From positions 1-64,000 of the forward strand of contig JBIIKZ010000006.1 in the NCBI GenBank assembly GCA_044232905.1: a stretch of DNA of 64,000 bases, written 5' to 3'. The notes under the pieces are model-generated. The model ran no database searches. It saw only the letters and a list, made by a program, of their open reading frames with translations, and had not been told where the DNA came from. Both the position numbers and the translations under genes were made by a program. Source of the stretch: CANHVK01 sp044232905. GTDB lineage: Bacteria; Bacteroidota; Bacteroidia; Flavobacteriales_D; Crocinitomicaceae. Within the stretch, counting starts at the first letter, position 1. Each line of letters opens with the position of its first letter. Positions 25,483-34,190 of the stretch are shown here, in pieces.

Positions 25483-25983
25483 ATGATAAATTTCTCTGAA
25501 AAACAAAAAATGAATGGAGTTTGGATTGCTATTATTCCTACCTGTTTTATAACTTGTTTAATTTCTTTCCAAGAAATGAAACCGTTAGCCGACGATTGGA
25601 AAAATATTCTTCCACTATTGATTACCATACTTGTCATGTCCGCCTTATGTGTATTTATGTTTAAAATTGAACTAAAAACCAACTACACCGACGAATATGT
25701 GCAAGTGCTCTACTCCCCATTTCACTGGAAAGCGAAAAAATTCTACTGGAAAGATATAGCCCATTTTGAAACACGCACCGCTGAATGCCTAAAAGAATAT
25801 TGGGGATGGGGAATAAAAGGAACCAGAAAAAATCGTTCGTATACAGCATATGGCGACTACGGCTTACAACTAACTTTTAAAAATGGGTATCGTTTGTTTA
25901 TTGGTTCGCAGAATAAAGAGGAATTGGAGAAGGTGGTAGAGGAAATAAAAACAATAATCTACCAAACACAAACTGTTTTTTAG
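25483..25983 (+). CDS. Small membrane protein with PH-like domain (paralogue of next gene)
   Basis: Two membrane segments (about 12-30 and 43-62) followed by a ~100-residue cytosolic beta domain of the bacterial PH-like kind: VQVLYSPFHWKAKKFYWKDIAHFETR, then GWGIKG and YGLQLTFKNGYRLFIGSQNKEELEKVVEEI. The ordering and the GWGI...L.FKN...IG...EELE pattern recur in the next gene, so the two look like diverged tandem copies. Function is unknown. Confidence 0.65.
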   Translation: MINFSEKQKMNGVWIAIIPTCFITCLISFQEMKPLADDWKNILPLLITILVMSALCVFMFKIELKTNYTDEYVQVLYSPFHWKAKKFYWKDIAHFETRTAECLKEYWGWGIKGTRKNRSYTAYGDYGLQLTFKNGYRLFIGSQNKEELEKVVEEIKTIIYQTQTVF

Positions 25984-26088
25984 AATAAACAAAAACTAAA
26001 ATTGTTTTTTACAAAAAACATTTTTGTCTTTTAGTCTTTACAAAATACAATTTCTCTACATTTACTAAAATATACTTTACCCCAAACC

Positions 26089-26538
26089 ATGGAAACAAAA
26101 TCCTTCACACAACACGGAAAACTGATGTACCTTATCTTTATTCCACTAATAATAACTAACCTCTATTTATTCGTGCAAGCTTCCGCTAATCCAGGCGGAC
26201 AAACAAAATATTATGCAATTCTAAGTCTTTTATTCCTGCTTTGTCTGGCATGCTTCAATAAAATCACCATTACCATTACGAAAACAACACTCAGTTTCTC
26301 GATGGGTATGGGTCTAATCAAAAAAACCTACCAACTTTCGGACATCAAAAGTTGTACCCCTATAAAAAACAATATCATTAATGGATGGGGAATTAGACGC
26401 ATCTTAGGAGGTTGGCTATATAATGTTTCCGGATTTCAGGCTATCGAACTTCGATTCAAAAATGAAAATAAAATAATTCGTATCGGCACCGATAAACCGA
26501 ATGAAGTAGTGGAAGAAGTCAAAAAATTTATACGGTAA
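26089..26538 (+). CDS. Small membrane protein with PH-like domain (paralogue of previous gene)
   Basis: A 149-residue protein with membrane segments at about 12-30 and 43-60 and a C-terminal PH-like domain: ITKTTLSFSMGMGLIKKTYQLSDIKSC, GWGIRRILGGWLYNVSG and IELRFKNENKIIRIGTDKPNEVVEEVKKFI. It shares the two-helix-plus-beta layout and the GWGI motif with the gene at 25483. No function can be assigned. Confidence 0.65.
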   Translation: METKSFTQHGKLMYLIFIPLIITNLYLFVQASANPGGQTKYYAILSLLFLLCLACFNKITITITKTTLSFSMGMGLIKKTYQLSDIKSCTPIKNNIINGWGIRRILGGWLYNVSGFQAIELRFKNENKIIRIGTDKPNEVVEEVKKFIR

Positions 26539-26571
26539 TTTTCTTAATAAATACGCACATCTTACTCGCCT

Positions 26572-26634
26572 CACGTCGCTCGTCACATGAATCCTGAGCT
26601 TGTCGAAGGACGTCGCTCATAACTCATCAGTCAC
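26572..26634. repeat. Repeat-rich spacer (CCTGAGCTTGTCGAAGG, GTCACTCG runs)
   Basis: The gap between two convergent genes holds CCTGAGCTTGTCGAAGG (26593-26609), an inverted variant of the CCCTTCGAGAACCTCAGGG family, between CGTCGCTC/CGCTCGTCAC copies, then CATCAGTCACTCA. Similar GTCACTCG-rich DNA occurs at 6947-6967 and 31070-31103. Confidence 0.5.
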
Positions 26635-27273
26635 TCAATACTTGAAGCTAAACTCCTTGCTCTCCCAGTTTCCTTCAAATAAATGGGGATAATGGCGTTT
26701 CATTTCTGATTTCATTAATTCCAAGGGAACATCGTCAAACGAACCATAGTCATGCACATATTCCATAAATTGAGTATCACCAGTATAGGCTTGAAATAGG
26801 GAATCATTCTCTCCATCCCAAACCAAAGGAGGTACACCAGTCATACGACAAATCATACGATCAAAAGATGGTGTACATTTCACCCAACGATTTTCAACAT
26901 ACAATTCCACATAGCCATGAAAAACAATTTCGGGACGACGTAAGTACTGCAATAATCGCTCTACACCGATGTGATTCACTACCACTGCATAGCCCAAACG
27001 CGCAGGTATTCCCAAACGACGTGCACAGGCACATAACACAATGGCTTTCTCCACGCACCAGGCACGTTTCTTTGTGAAAATATGACTCCCTTGTAACGCG
27101 TTTTCAGTTAGGTGTAAATGGTAGGGATCGTACAAAAAAGCATCCCGTACTTTCTCGTACAATAAAATAGCAGTTTGCTTTTCCGATTGAGCAACATCAA
27201 AATCACGAAGAAAAATAGAAAAATTCTCGTGCGTGTAATCTAAAAAAGCTGTTTCTTGGAGAAACTGTTCCAT
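26635..27273 (-). CDS. Transglutaminase-like cysteine protease-fold protein
   Basis: A 212-residue cytosolic protein with the transglutaminase-like core. The catalytic triad can be read as Cys73 (RAWCVEKAIVLCACARRLGIPARLGYAVV), His119 (FHGYVELYVENRWVKCTPSFD) and Asp138. Such proteins may be peptidases or amidases, and the substrate is not predictable. It begins one base after the Crp/Fnr gene ends on the same strand, so it is co-transcribed. It ends in TGA before a repeat spacer. Confidence 0.8.
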   Translation of the reverse strand: MEQFLQETAFLDYTHENFSIFLRDFDVAQSEKQTAILLYEKVRDAFLYDPYHLHLTENALQGSHIFTKKRAWCVEKAIVLCACARRLGIPARLGYAVVVNHIGVERLLQYLRRPEIVFHGYVELYVENRWVKCTPSFDRMICRMTGVPPLVWDGENDSLFQAYTGDTQFMEYVHDYGSFDDVPLELMKSEMKRHYPHLFEGNWESKEFSFKY

Positions 27274-27274
27274 A

Positions 27275-27970
27275 TTATCTGTGGAGTCCTGCTAATTTCG
27301 ATATTCCCGCCTTATTCAAAATGGTTAATTTACGTGTAGCAATATCAATCAATCCGTCTTCCTTAAATTCTTTCAATAAACGAATTAAGGTTTCGGTAGC
27401 GGTACCAACATAATTTGCCATGTCTTCTCGAGAAATATTAATCGGATCTTCTCCGTATACTTCTTTTAAAATCAATAAAATAAATGCCAACCGTTCACGT
27501 ACTGATTTTTGCGCCATATTCGTAATAAATTCCGCGCGTTCCCCTAATTCTTTCGAAAATTCTTTGAATAATTCATTTCTAAATGCAGCATTACTGTCAA
27601 TAATACTCAAGAAACTATCGCGATGAATGAAACAAATGTTCGCATCTTCTAAAGTGGTAGCACTTACTTTGTATGGTTCACCACTAAAAATGGAACGAAA
27701 ACCTAGTATTTCGCCGTCACCAGCAATTTGTATAATCTGCTCTTTCCCTTCATCCCCAATGGCAAAAACTTTGACTTTACCCTTATTCACACAAAAAACA
27801 CCTCTTGGAATGCTTCCTTCTAAAAATAAGCCTTGATTTTTTTTATAATGACTACATGCCTTGTGTTCATTTAAATCTTCTACTTGTTCGCCATGTAAAC
27901 CAGCAAATAAGGATTTATTTCGTGCGCCACAATTTTCACAAGAAACAAATTTGTGCGAATGATCAACCAT
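27275..27970 (-). CDS. Crp/Fnr-family transcriptional regulator
   Basis: Cyclic-nucleotide-binding-type beta domain at about 30-130 (GSIPRGVFCVNKGKVKVFAIGDEGKEQIIQIAGDGEILGFRSIFSGEPY) and a C-terminal winged helix (INISREDMANYVGTATETLIRLLKEFKEDGLI). The N-terminal CENCGARNKSLF plus a later Cys (HKACSHYKK) resemble the cysteine cluster of FNR-like sensors, so oxygen or redox sensing is possible. I start at ATG 27970 (231 residues) because the extra 42 codons upstream have no family resemblance. Confidence 0.85.
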   Translation of the reverse strand: MVDHSHKFVSCENCGARNKSLFAGLHGEQVEDLNEHKACSHYKKNQGLFLEGSIPRGVFCVNKGKVKVFAIGDEGKEQIIQIAGDGEILGFRSIFSGEPYKVSATTLEDANICFIHRDSFLSIIDSNAAFRNELFKEFSKELGERAEFITNMAQKSVRERLAFILLILKEVYGEDPINISREDMANYVGTATETLIRLLKEFKEDGLIDIATRKLTILNKAGISKLAGLHR

Positions 27971-28049
27971 ACGTAAAATAATTAGTTGTCCAAATGTATG
28001 TAAAAGACTGTGATTATTCGCTAAAAACCGCGCTGAAATGCAGAATTGT

Positions 28050-28652
28050 TTATAATTTAATCTGCGCAACAATGGCTTGAACAAAGGAAGTATCAAGGGT
28101 TTCAGTCAACGGTACACGCACATAGGGTATTTCTGGAAAACGACGAGAAATAATGGATTCTGTAGCGCTATTTTCGTCCCCAACAAACACCACTGCCATT
28201 ACCGATACATCCGCAGCTGCAAGGGCAGACAAGGATAATAAGGTATGATTAATACTCCCTAAATAATGTTTAGATACCAATACAACCGGTAATTTCCATT
28301 GTTTCAACACATCCAAATACAAATCCCCCGCTTGATTCAAGGGTACCATCAAACCTCCTGCTGCTTCTATAATTAAATCTTCGGTAGTTGGTATCGAAAA
28401 ATCGGATAATTGGATGTTAACACCATCGATTTCTGCAGCGTAATGCGGAGAAGCTGGTGTATGTAAACGATATATCTCCGGATAAATGGTTTGAACAGAA
28501 GGAGCCAAACGAGCTACTTTGTGGCTATCTGAATTATCCAACTCACCTGCCTGAACAGGTTTCCAGTACGAGGTTTTAAATTTTTCTACTAAAATTGCGG
28601 AAACGATTGTCTTACCAACATCCGTTCCTATTCCTACCACGACAAATTGCAT
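28050..28652 (-). CDS. bioD: Dethiobiotin synthetase
   Basis: ATP-dependent closure of the ureido ring of dethiobiotin from 7,8-diaminopelargonic acid and CO2. The P-loop GIGTDVGKT lies at about residues 7-15, with WKPVQAG and EAAGGLMVPL downstream. I start at ATG 28652, which overlaps the YciH stop as TGATG; an upstream TTG adds one residue. bioA is elsewhere in the window (60838-62115), so the biotin genes are split. Confidence 0.93.
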   Translation of the reverse strand: MQFVVVGIGTDVGKTIVSAILVEKFKTSYWKPVQAGELDNSDSHKVARLAPSVQTIYPEIYRLHTPASPHYAAEIDGVNIQLSDFSIPTTEDLIIEAAGGLMVPLNQAGDLYLDVLKQWKLPVVLVSKHYLGSINHTLLSLSALAAADVSVMAVVFVGDENSATESIISRRFPEIPYVRVPLTETLDTSFVQAIVAQIKL

Positions 28653-28996
28653 CAACCTCCTTTTCGTATAACTCCGTAACCTTCTTTCTTAAGTAATTCG
28701 ATGATTTTATCTCTAAAATTCCCTTGAATGATGATTTCACCATCCTTTACAGTACCGCCAACACCACATTTAGATTTCAATACCTTTCCTAATTCTTTCA
28801 AATCCTCTTCCAAACCGATAAAGCCTTCAATTAACGTAACCTCTTTTCCAGCACGTTGTTTTTTATCAATCGAAACGTATAATTTTTGTTGGTTCTTCGG
28901 AAGTGTATCTTGTACCTCCTCCTCCTCTTCTTGGTAGGAAAAACTTGGATTGGTAGAATAAACGACATTAATGCGTTCTTTTTTACTTTTAGCCAT
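28652..28996 (-). CDS. yciH: SUI1/eIF1-family translation factor YciH
   Basis: A 114-residue homologue of eIF1. The N-terminal ~35 residues are charged and disordered-looking (EEEEEVQDTLPKNQQ). The SUI1 domain follows, with KELGKVLKSKCGVGGTVKDGEIIIQG near residues 68-93 and the basic end GYGVIRKGG. In bacteria its role in start-codon choice is not fully settled. It is translationally coupled to bioD. Confidence 0.9.
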   Translation of the reverse strand: MAKSKKERINVVYSTNPSFSYQEEEEEVQDTLPKNQQKLYVSIDKKQRAGKEVTLIEGFIGLEEDLKELGKVLKSKCGVGGTVKDGEIIIQGNFRDKIIELLKKEGYGVIRKGG

Positions 28997-29150
28997 CGGG
29001 AATAATTTTAAAGAATAAAGATATTACATCTTCGGACACTTCTTACAACGCTTGCGATTTTTCTTGTAATTTTTCAAAACAATCTTTTATCCAGAACAAG
29101 CACAATTGGTGTAATTCCCCGTTCCGCTGGATTGAAAAAAGTAACAAAAA

Positions 29151-30392
29151 TTAATCCTCAGTCACCTCAAATATTAACTCTGAAACCTTACTTTCATCAA
29201 AATACTCCGCAGCAATCTCTCTCAACTCTTTCACCGTTAGTTTATCGATAGCACTGTAAATCTCTTGAATCGAATCAATTTGATTAAACAACAACAAACT
29301 TTTCCCTAACCCTAGCATAATACCTGAATTACTATCCAAGGACAAGGCTAAATGTCCTTTTAATTGTTCTTTTGCTTTCTTCAATTGGATTTCGGATAAA
29401 GCATCTTCCCGCATCAATTTGATTTCTTTGTAGACCAACTTACGTGTTTTCTCCAAATACTTTTGATCCGTTCCAAAATAGATTGTCCAATAGCCAATAT
29501 CGGCATACGGAGAATAACTCGCTTCAATGTTATAGGAGTACCCATATTTCTCTCGAATTGTCAAAATCAGACGTGAATTTAACGCTGGTCCACCAAGTAC
29601 ATTGGTCAATAAAGTCATCCCGCGACGCTGTTCGTTGTTATACCCTGGCGCAATTCCACCAATAACCGCGTGCGCCTGAAAATTCCCTTCTTGCGAACGT
29701 ATTTGGAATGGTTTATAATCCGTGAAAGGCAACGGTGTAACTTGAAGTGCACTTCGCTTTAAGGTAGAAAAATCTTTTTCAATGGTTTGCATTAACTTGC
29801 TTAAAGGCACATCGCCAACAAACGAAATCACAATGTTTTCTGCAAAAAAGAAACGCTGAATATAATCCATCAATTCTTTGCGTGTAAAGCCAGAAACGGA
29901 TTCCTTCGTTCCTAATATATTGGTGCCAAGTGGATGATTCTGGAATAATAACTCTTCAAAATCATCAAATATTTTATCGCTTGGAGAATCTAAATAGGAA
30001 TTAATTTCATCCAAGACAATCTCTTTCTCTTTCTGAATTTCCTTCTCTGGAAAATTGGAATTCAAGACAATATCTGCAAGTAACTCCGAACTGCGTTTAA
30101 AATATTCCTTGGTGAAAGATGCATATACGCAAATTTCTTCCTTGGTTGTGTAGGCATTTAACTCTCCTCCAACAGAATCTAAACGCGACAAAATATGCAA
30201 AGATCTTCGTTTCGTGGTACCTTTAAAAATACAATGCTCTAAAAAGTGTGCTAACCCTGCTTCATGTGACTGCTCATATCGAGAGCCTGCCAATACAGTT
30301 ACTCCCATGTGCGCCACAGGTGAAGGCGTATGCATGTACACCAAACGAATTCCATTGCTTAACGGAACAATTATCGGTTCTATTTCTATCAT
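29151..30392 (-). CDS. M16-family zinc peptidase
   Basis: Zinc metallopeptidase of the pitrilysin/processing-peptidase type. The inverted zinc motif HFLEH is at residues 49-53, followed by the third ligand region ELNAYTTKEEICVYASF. The C-terminal half is the second, non-catalytic M16 domain. I chose ATG 30392, which overlaps the pdxH stop (TAATG), giving 413 residues; the frame is open 14 codons further. No signal peptide is seen, so it is probably cytosolic. Confidence 0.9.
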   Translation of the reverse strand: MIEIEPIIVPLSNGIRLVYMHTPSPVAHMGVTVLAGSRYEQSHEAGLAHFLEHCIFKGTTKRRSLHILSRLDSVGGELNAYTTKEEICVYASFTKEYFKRSSELLADIVLNSNFPEKEIQKEKEIVLDEINSYLDSPSDKIFDDFEELLFQNHPLGTNILGTKESVSGFTRKELMDYIQRFFFAENIVISFVGDVPLSKLMQTIEKDFSTLKRSALQVTPLPFTDYKPFQIRSQEGNFQAHAVIGGIAPGYNNEQRRGMTLLTNVLGGPALNSRLILTIREKYGYSYNIEASYSPYADIGYWTIYFGTDQKYLEKTRKLVYKEIKLMREDALSEIQLKKAKEQLKGHLALSLDSNSGIMLGLGKSLLLFNQIDSIQEIYSAIDKLTVKELREIAAEYFDESKVSELIFEVTED

Positions 30393-31036
30393 TAAGGATT
30401 TATTCTGAATAGTTGCCATGCATTTTCTTCCCATTCATACACAATACGATCGTGTAAGCGTGAAGGTCTTCCTTGCCAAAACTCCACTTTGACCGGTTTT
30501 ACAAGATAACCACCCCAATGAGGAGGTCTTGGTACATCCGTTGGAAATTGTAAACTAAAATCTGCTACTTTTTTTTCTAATTCTTGGCGCGACGTTAATT
30601 TTTGACTTTGGTTAGAAGCCCAAGCACCAATTTTACTACTATATGGTCTAGAAGCAAAATAGGCATCACTCATCGCTTCTGGTACTTTTTCTACGAATCC
30701 AGAAATACGAATTTGACGTTCTAATTCCGGCCAATAAAATAAAACATGCACCTTGTTATTCGCTTCAATCGCTTTCCCTTTGTCGCTCTGGTAATTGGTG
30801 TAAAAAACGATCCCCTCTTCCAATAATTCTTTGATGTAAACTACGCGTGTCTCCGGAAAACCGTCTAAACCTATCGTAGAAACAGAAATCGCATTCGGCT
30901 CATGCACATTGCGTTCAAGCGCTTCCCGTAACCAACTTGAAATCATACCAAACGGTTGATCTTCATAGTGATCTTCTAACTTTCCTTGATCAAACTGATG
31001 ATGATCGTTTCGTATTACATCTAAAAAGTTATCCAT
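30392..31036 (-). CDS. pdxH: Pyridoxamine 5'-phosphate oxidase
   Basis: FMN enzyme that oxidises pyridoxine or pyridoxamine 5'-phosphate to PLP. Family stretches are present: PNAISVSTIGLDGFPETRVVYIK, FYTNYQSDKGKAI, and the C-terminal FWQGRPSRLHDRIVYE...WQLFRINP, which is nearly invariant. ATG 31036 (214 residues) is preferred over a TTG four codons upstream. It is coupled to the M16 peptidase gene. Confidence 0.95.
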   Translation of the reverse strand: MDNFLDVIRNDHHQFDQGKLEDHYEDQPFGMISSWLREALERNVHEPNAISVSTIGLDGFPETRVVYIKELLEEGIVFYTNYQSDKGKAIEANNKVHVLFYWPELERQIRISGFVEKVPEAMSDAYFASRPYSSKIGAWASNQSQKLTSRQELEKKVADFSLQFPTDVPRPPHWGGYLVKPVKVEFWQGRPSRLHDRIVYEWEENAWQLFRINP

Positions 31037-31103
31037 GTGCTTACGCAATTATCTAATGATTTACCTAACTCGTCTCTTTCGTCTCTTGTCTCTCGTCACT
31101 CAC

Positions 31104-31733
31104 TTATTCTTCTTCGCCTGAGAAATCATCCTCTAACGTACTCTCAAACTCATCGTCAAAATCCGATCCCGAAGCAGAAAACACAACACCTTTCCCAGTA
31201 GTTTCCATTACTTCCTCGTCACTCGTCACTTCCGTCACTAACTTCTCTTTCGCTGGTTTTCTTTCCAACTCCACATCTAACTCTTCATTAAATGGAAAAA
31301 TATCTACGATAGGTGTTAACATAATGGAAGGAATTTGGTAATCTACCATCAACGTGGATAAACTTTCTTGAATACGTTCAAAAGCTTCTTTAACAGAAGT
31401 TGCAGTTACCAAAAAGTTTTGTGAAACTTTCTTTACTTTTTTAGGATTTAAATCCGATTCAATTTCTAAGCCATCTCCTTCGCTTTGGTAAGTCACTTTA
31501 CATTTATACCACAAGTCAGCATCTTCGTAGTAGAAAATATCGTGGTATTCTGTACGTGCAATGTTTGTTACCGTAAATTCTCCACGTATGATTGAACCTA
31601 ATTCTTCGTAAATTCTCGCTTCTGCGTCAGTAAAAGTCATCGCAGCCAATAAATATGGTTCAGAAACACGCTTGAAAGTTCCGTCTTCTAATTGTTTTGT
31701 ATATTTTACTTTTACGGTAAACCAAGTATTCAT
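31104..31733 (-). CDS. DUF4494 family protein
   Basis: A 209-residue Bacteroidota-specific protein. Residues 1-~155 form the DUF4494 domain (MNTWFTVKVKYTKQLEDGTFKRVSEPYLLAAMTFTDAEARIYEEL). The tail is strongly acidic and low complexity (DFDDEFESTLEDDFSGEEE). No function is known. I start at ATG 31733, because the preceding 15 codons are hydrophobic read-through of promoter DNA. Confidence 0.75.
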   Translation of the reverse strand: MNTWFTVKVKYTKQLEDGTFKRVSEPYLLAAMTFTDAEARIYEELGSIIRGEFTVTNIARTEYHDIFYYEDADLWYKCKVTYQSEGDGLEIESDLNPKKVKKVSQNFLVTATSVKEAFERIQESLSTLMVDYQIPSIMLTPIVDIFPFNEELDVELERKPAKEKLVTEVTSDEEVMETTGKGVVFSASGSDFDDEFESTLEDDFSGEEE

Positions 31734-31758
31734 AGAGTAAATATTTATAATTGAGTAA

Positions 31759-31792
31759 CAAAAATACAAAATAATCAAGCAAAACCATGCAA
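31759..31792 (-). promoter_or_regulatory. Possible promoter of the DUF4494 gene
   Basis: On the minus strand TATTTTTG (31766-31759) fits TAnnTTTG, and a TTG lies 23 bases upstream (31792-31790), the upper end of the usual spacing. The start codon is 26 bases below. Confidence 0.45.
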
Positions 31793-31861
31793 GGATAAAC
31801 TAGCCATTATTTGATTGAAGAAAAAATGGTATTTTTACCTATATCAAACAATGTATACTAG

Positions 31862-33055
31862 ATGAAAAACTTTTTTACAATCGCATTTTTACTACCATTA
31901 GCGTTTTTTTCCATGGCACAAAACAGGGAAATCAAATTTGAAACGGGCACCTTCGAAGAAGTAAAAGCAAAAGCAAAAAAGGAGAATAAATTAATCTTTG
32001 TGGATGCGTATACCACTTGGTGTGGACCTTGTAAATGGATGGCTAAAACAGTATTTACGAATGATACGGTGGCAGATTATTTCAATACTAATTTTATTGC
32101 CACAAAAATAGACATGGAAAAAGGCGAAGGAATTGAATTCCGTAAAAAATATAATGTCTTTTGTTTTCCGAATCTACTTTTCATCGATGGCAATGGAGAG
32201 GTAATCCATCGACGTGGTGGCGGAATGCCTCCTGCAAACTTTATCGCTTTTGCAAAAGAGGCACAAGGAACGACAAATACCTACCAAGCATTCGCCAAAG
32301 AATACGAAACTAAAAAATCAGATCCATTATTTTTAAGTACTTACATTGGATACTTAAGCAAAACCTGTGTGCCATATGAAGAGGTGGTAGTAAATTATTT
32401 CAACACGCAATCCGATGACCAATTAACGTCACGAGCAAACTGGAACCTATTTTATGCGTATGCAAAAACGTACAACAATAAGGCTTTCAACCATGTAACA
32501 AACAACTTAAACACCTATTACACTCTATACACAAAAGATTCGGTAGATCTTAAGTTGAAAGACGTGTTATACAAAAGCGGCCAAAAAGCAGTTTTCGCCA
32601 AAAAAAATGCGGATTCAACGTTTAATGCTTTTAAAGCAGATATCTCCAAATTCCCAGAACACATTACAAACAATGTGCTGTTTCATTTAGAGTTAGATAA
32701 ATCTGCCGCAAAAAAAGAATGGGCAACCTATGGTGATTTACTTTTATCCAAAGGAGATACGTACCTTTCACCTAAAGAATACAATGCAATTGCTTGGAAA
32801 ATATATGAAAATATAGACAACCCAAAAGTGCTAGATAAAGCAATTCAATGGATGAAAAAATGCATCGACGAAAATCAAAACAACCCAAAAATGGCGCTTT
32901 ATGCCGAATATGACACCTACGCTTCTGTTTTGTACAAATTAAAACGTAAAAATGAAGCGTTAGATGCTGCAAACGAAGCGCTAAAACGAGCAAAAGCTTC
33001 TGATAACGATTATGAAAGCACCGAAAAATTAATTGAAAACATTAAAAAATTATAG
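31862..33055 (+). CDS. Secreted thioredoxin-fold protein with C-terminal helical repeats
   Basis: Exported 397-residue protein. Signal peptide 1-19 (ends SMAQ), thioredoxin-like domain at about 25-140 with the redox pair Cys54-GP-Cys57 in TTWCGPCKWM and the cis-Pro segment CFPNLLFIDG, then ~250 helical residues ending in a TPR-like segment (ALYAEYDTYASVLYKLKRKNEALDAANEAL). Similar Bacteroidota proteins are periplasmic thiol-disulfide enzymes. It is followed two bases later by another small secreted protein. Confidence 0.82.
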   Translation: MKNFFTIAFLLPLAFFSMAQNREIKFETGTFEEVKAKAKKENKLIFVDAYTTWCGPCKWMAKTVFTNDTVADYFNTNFIATKIDMEKGEGIEFRKKYNVFCFPNLLFIDGNGEVIHRRGGGMPPANFIAFAKEAQGTTNTYQAFAKEYETKKSDPLFLSTYIGYLSKTCVPYEEVVVNYFNTQSDDQLTSRANWNLFYAYAKTYNNKAFNHVTNNLNTYYTLYTKDSVDLKLKDVLYKSGQKAVFAKKNADSTFNAFKADISKFPEHITNNVLFHLELDKSAAKKEWATYGDLLLSKGDTYLSPKEYNAIAWKIYENIDNPKVLDKAIQWMKKCIDENQNNPKMALYAEYDTYASVLYKLKRKNEALDAANEALKRAKASDNDYESTEKLIENIKKL

Positions 33056-33057
33056 CC

Positions 33058-33456
33058 ATGAAAAAATTAATCGCAATCGCATGCTTATTTATAAGCCTTA
33101 GTTCCTTTTCACAAGCAGACACACTGAAATACAAAGGAACTTTCAACGGAATTCCAACCATTTTTAAATTTGTTATTACCGTAACAAACAAAGGATGTTT
33201 GGTGAGTTTTGATGGAACGTACTTTAGTAAAAAACTTAAAAAAGACATTACGTTTTCAGGTAAATTTGATTCCTGCGCAAGACGTGCAGATCCAGACGCA
33301 CCTATATTGATGGATGAAATGAATGGAGATGTTATGATCGGGAAATTCCTATTCTACAACATAGGAGAAGACAAATGTATAGGTGAATGGGTAAGCGCAG
33401 ACGAAAAAAAACATGCAAACCTGAACCTCACGCTGCAAAAAGAAAAAAAGAAATAG
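33058..33456 (+). CDS. Small secreted protein of unknown function
   Basis: A 132-residue protein with signal peptide 1-19 (MKKLIAIACLFISLSSFSQ). The mature part is beta-rich (TLKYKGTFNGIPTIFKFVITVTNKGCLVSFDGTYF) with three Cys, and ends in a Lys-rich tail. I recognise no family. It is two bases downstream of the secreted thioredoxin-fold gene, so it could be its partner or substrate, which is only a guess from position. Confidence 0.6.
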   Translation: MKKLIAIACLFISLSSFSQADTLKYKGTFNGIPTIFKFVITVTNKGCLVSFDGTYFSKKLKKDITFSGKFDSCARRADPDAPILMDEMNGDVMIGKFLFYNIGEDKCIGEWVSADEKKHANLNLTLQKEKKK

Positions 33457-33468
33457 ATTTTCGCATCC

Positions 33469-34149
33469 ATGCTAACCTCTATTCATGCGAGTTGGAAAAC
33501 GTTTTTTGAAATGGAAAGTCAAAAAGACTATTTCAAAAAACTACTCGAAATAATTGAAGAAAAATACGCTACAACATCTGTATTTCCTAAGAAAACAGAA
33601 ATATTCAGAGTGTTTGAAAGTCCACTCGATGCAATTAAAGTTGTAATTCTAGGTCAAGACCCCTACCCTTCGTATGGGTATGCCAATGGATTGAGTTTTT
33701 CGGTAAATCCAGAAATCTTTCCGTATCCCAAAAGTTTATTACACATTTTCCGCGAAATAAAAGTAGAATACCCGGCTTTCGAACCAGAAAATGGAGATCT
33801 TTCTCACTGGAAAGAACAAGGAGTTTTTTTACTTAATACAATTCTAACCGTTGAAAAAGGAGCTCCACTAAGTCATAAAAATATCGGTTGGGAAACATTT
33901 ACTACAAACACACTTACCTACCTTTCCAACCACACAAAATACCTCGTTTACTTACTTTGGGGTAAAAACGCACAAAACATTGAAAAACATATTGATAACA
34001 CACAAAATCTCCTAATCAAAACATCCCATCCTTCCCCATTAGGGTATACGAAATCAGGAAAAGATTTTATAGCATTCAAGAATAGTGGACAATTTAAAAC
34101 ATGTAATGCCTATTTAATCGCGAATAAGCGGAAGCAAATTTCGTGGTAG
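33469..34149 (+). CDS. ung: Uracil-DNA glycosylase (family 1)
   Basis: Excises uracil from DNA. The water-activating motif is GQDPYP (62-67) where most family-1 enzymes have GQDPYH; the catalytic Asp64 and the gating Tyr66 remain. The second motif SHPSPLG near 190 keeps the catalytic His. FLLNTILTVEKGAPLSH is also typical. Length (226 residues) is normal. The His-to-Pro change is outside the residues that do the chemistry, so I expect an active enzyme. Confidence 0.93.
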   Translation: MLTSIHASWKTFFEMESQKDYFKKLLEIIEEKYATTSVFPKKTEIFRVFESPLDAIKVVILGQDPYPSYGYANGLSFSVNPEIFPYPKSLLHIFREIKVEYPAFEPENGDLSHWKEQGVFLLNTILTVEKGAPLSHKNIGWETFTTNTLTYLSNHTKYLVYLLWGKNAQNIEKHIDNTQNLLIKTSHPSPLGYTKSGKDFIAFKNSGQFKTCNAYLIANKRKQISW

Positions 34150-34163
34150 TTTACTGAATTTCG

Positions 34164-34171
34164 TATCTTTG
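34164..34171 (+). promoter_or_regulatory. Probable promoter -7 element of hemE
   Basis: TATCTTTG, followed by CACA, is a textbook Bacteroidota -7 box (TAnnTTTG). It lies 20 bases before the hemE ATG. The -33 box is weak. Confidence 0.55.
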
Positions 34172-34190
34172 CACACGTAAAAATGCAACC

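Noticed and set aside
28997..29150. Small Cys/Lys-rich peptide (KNRKRCKKCPKM) on the minus strand between the M16 and yciH genes
   Set aside because: The frame has an upstream stop, no start codon and only about 17 codons. I cannot support it as a gene.
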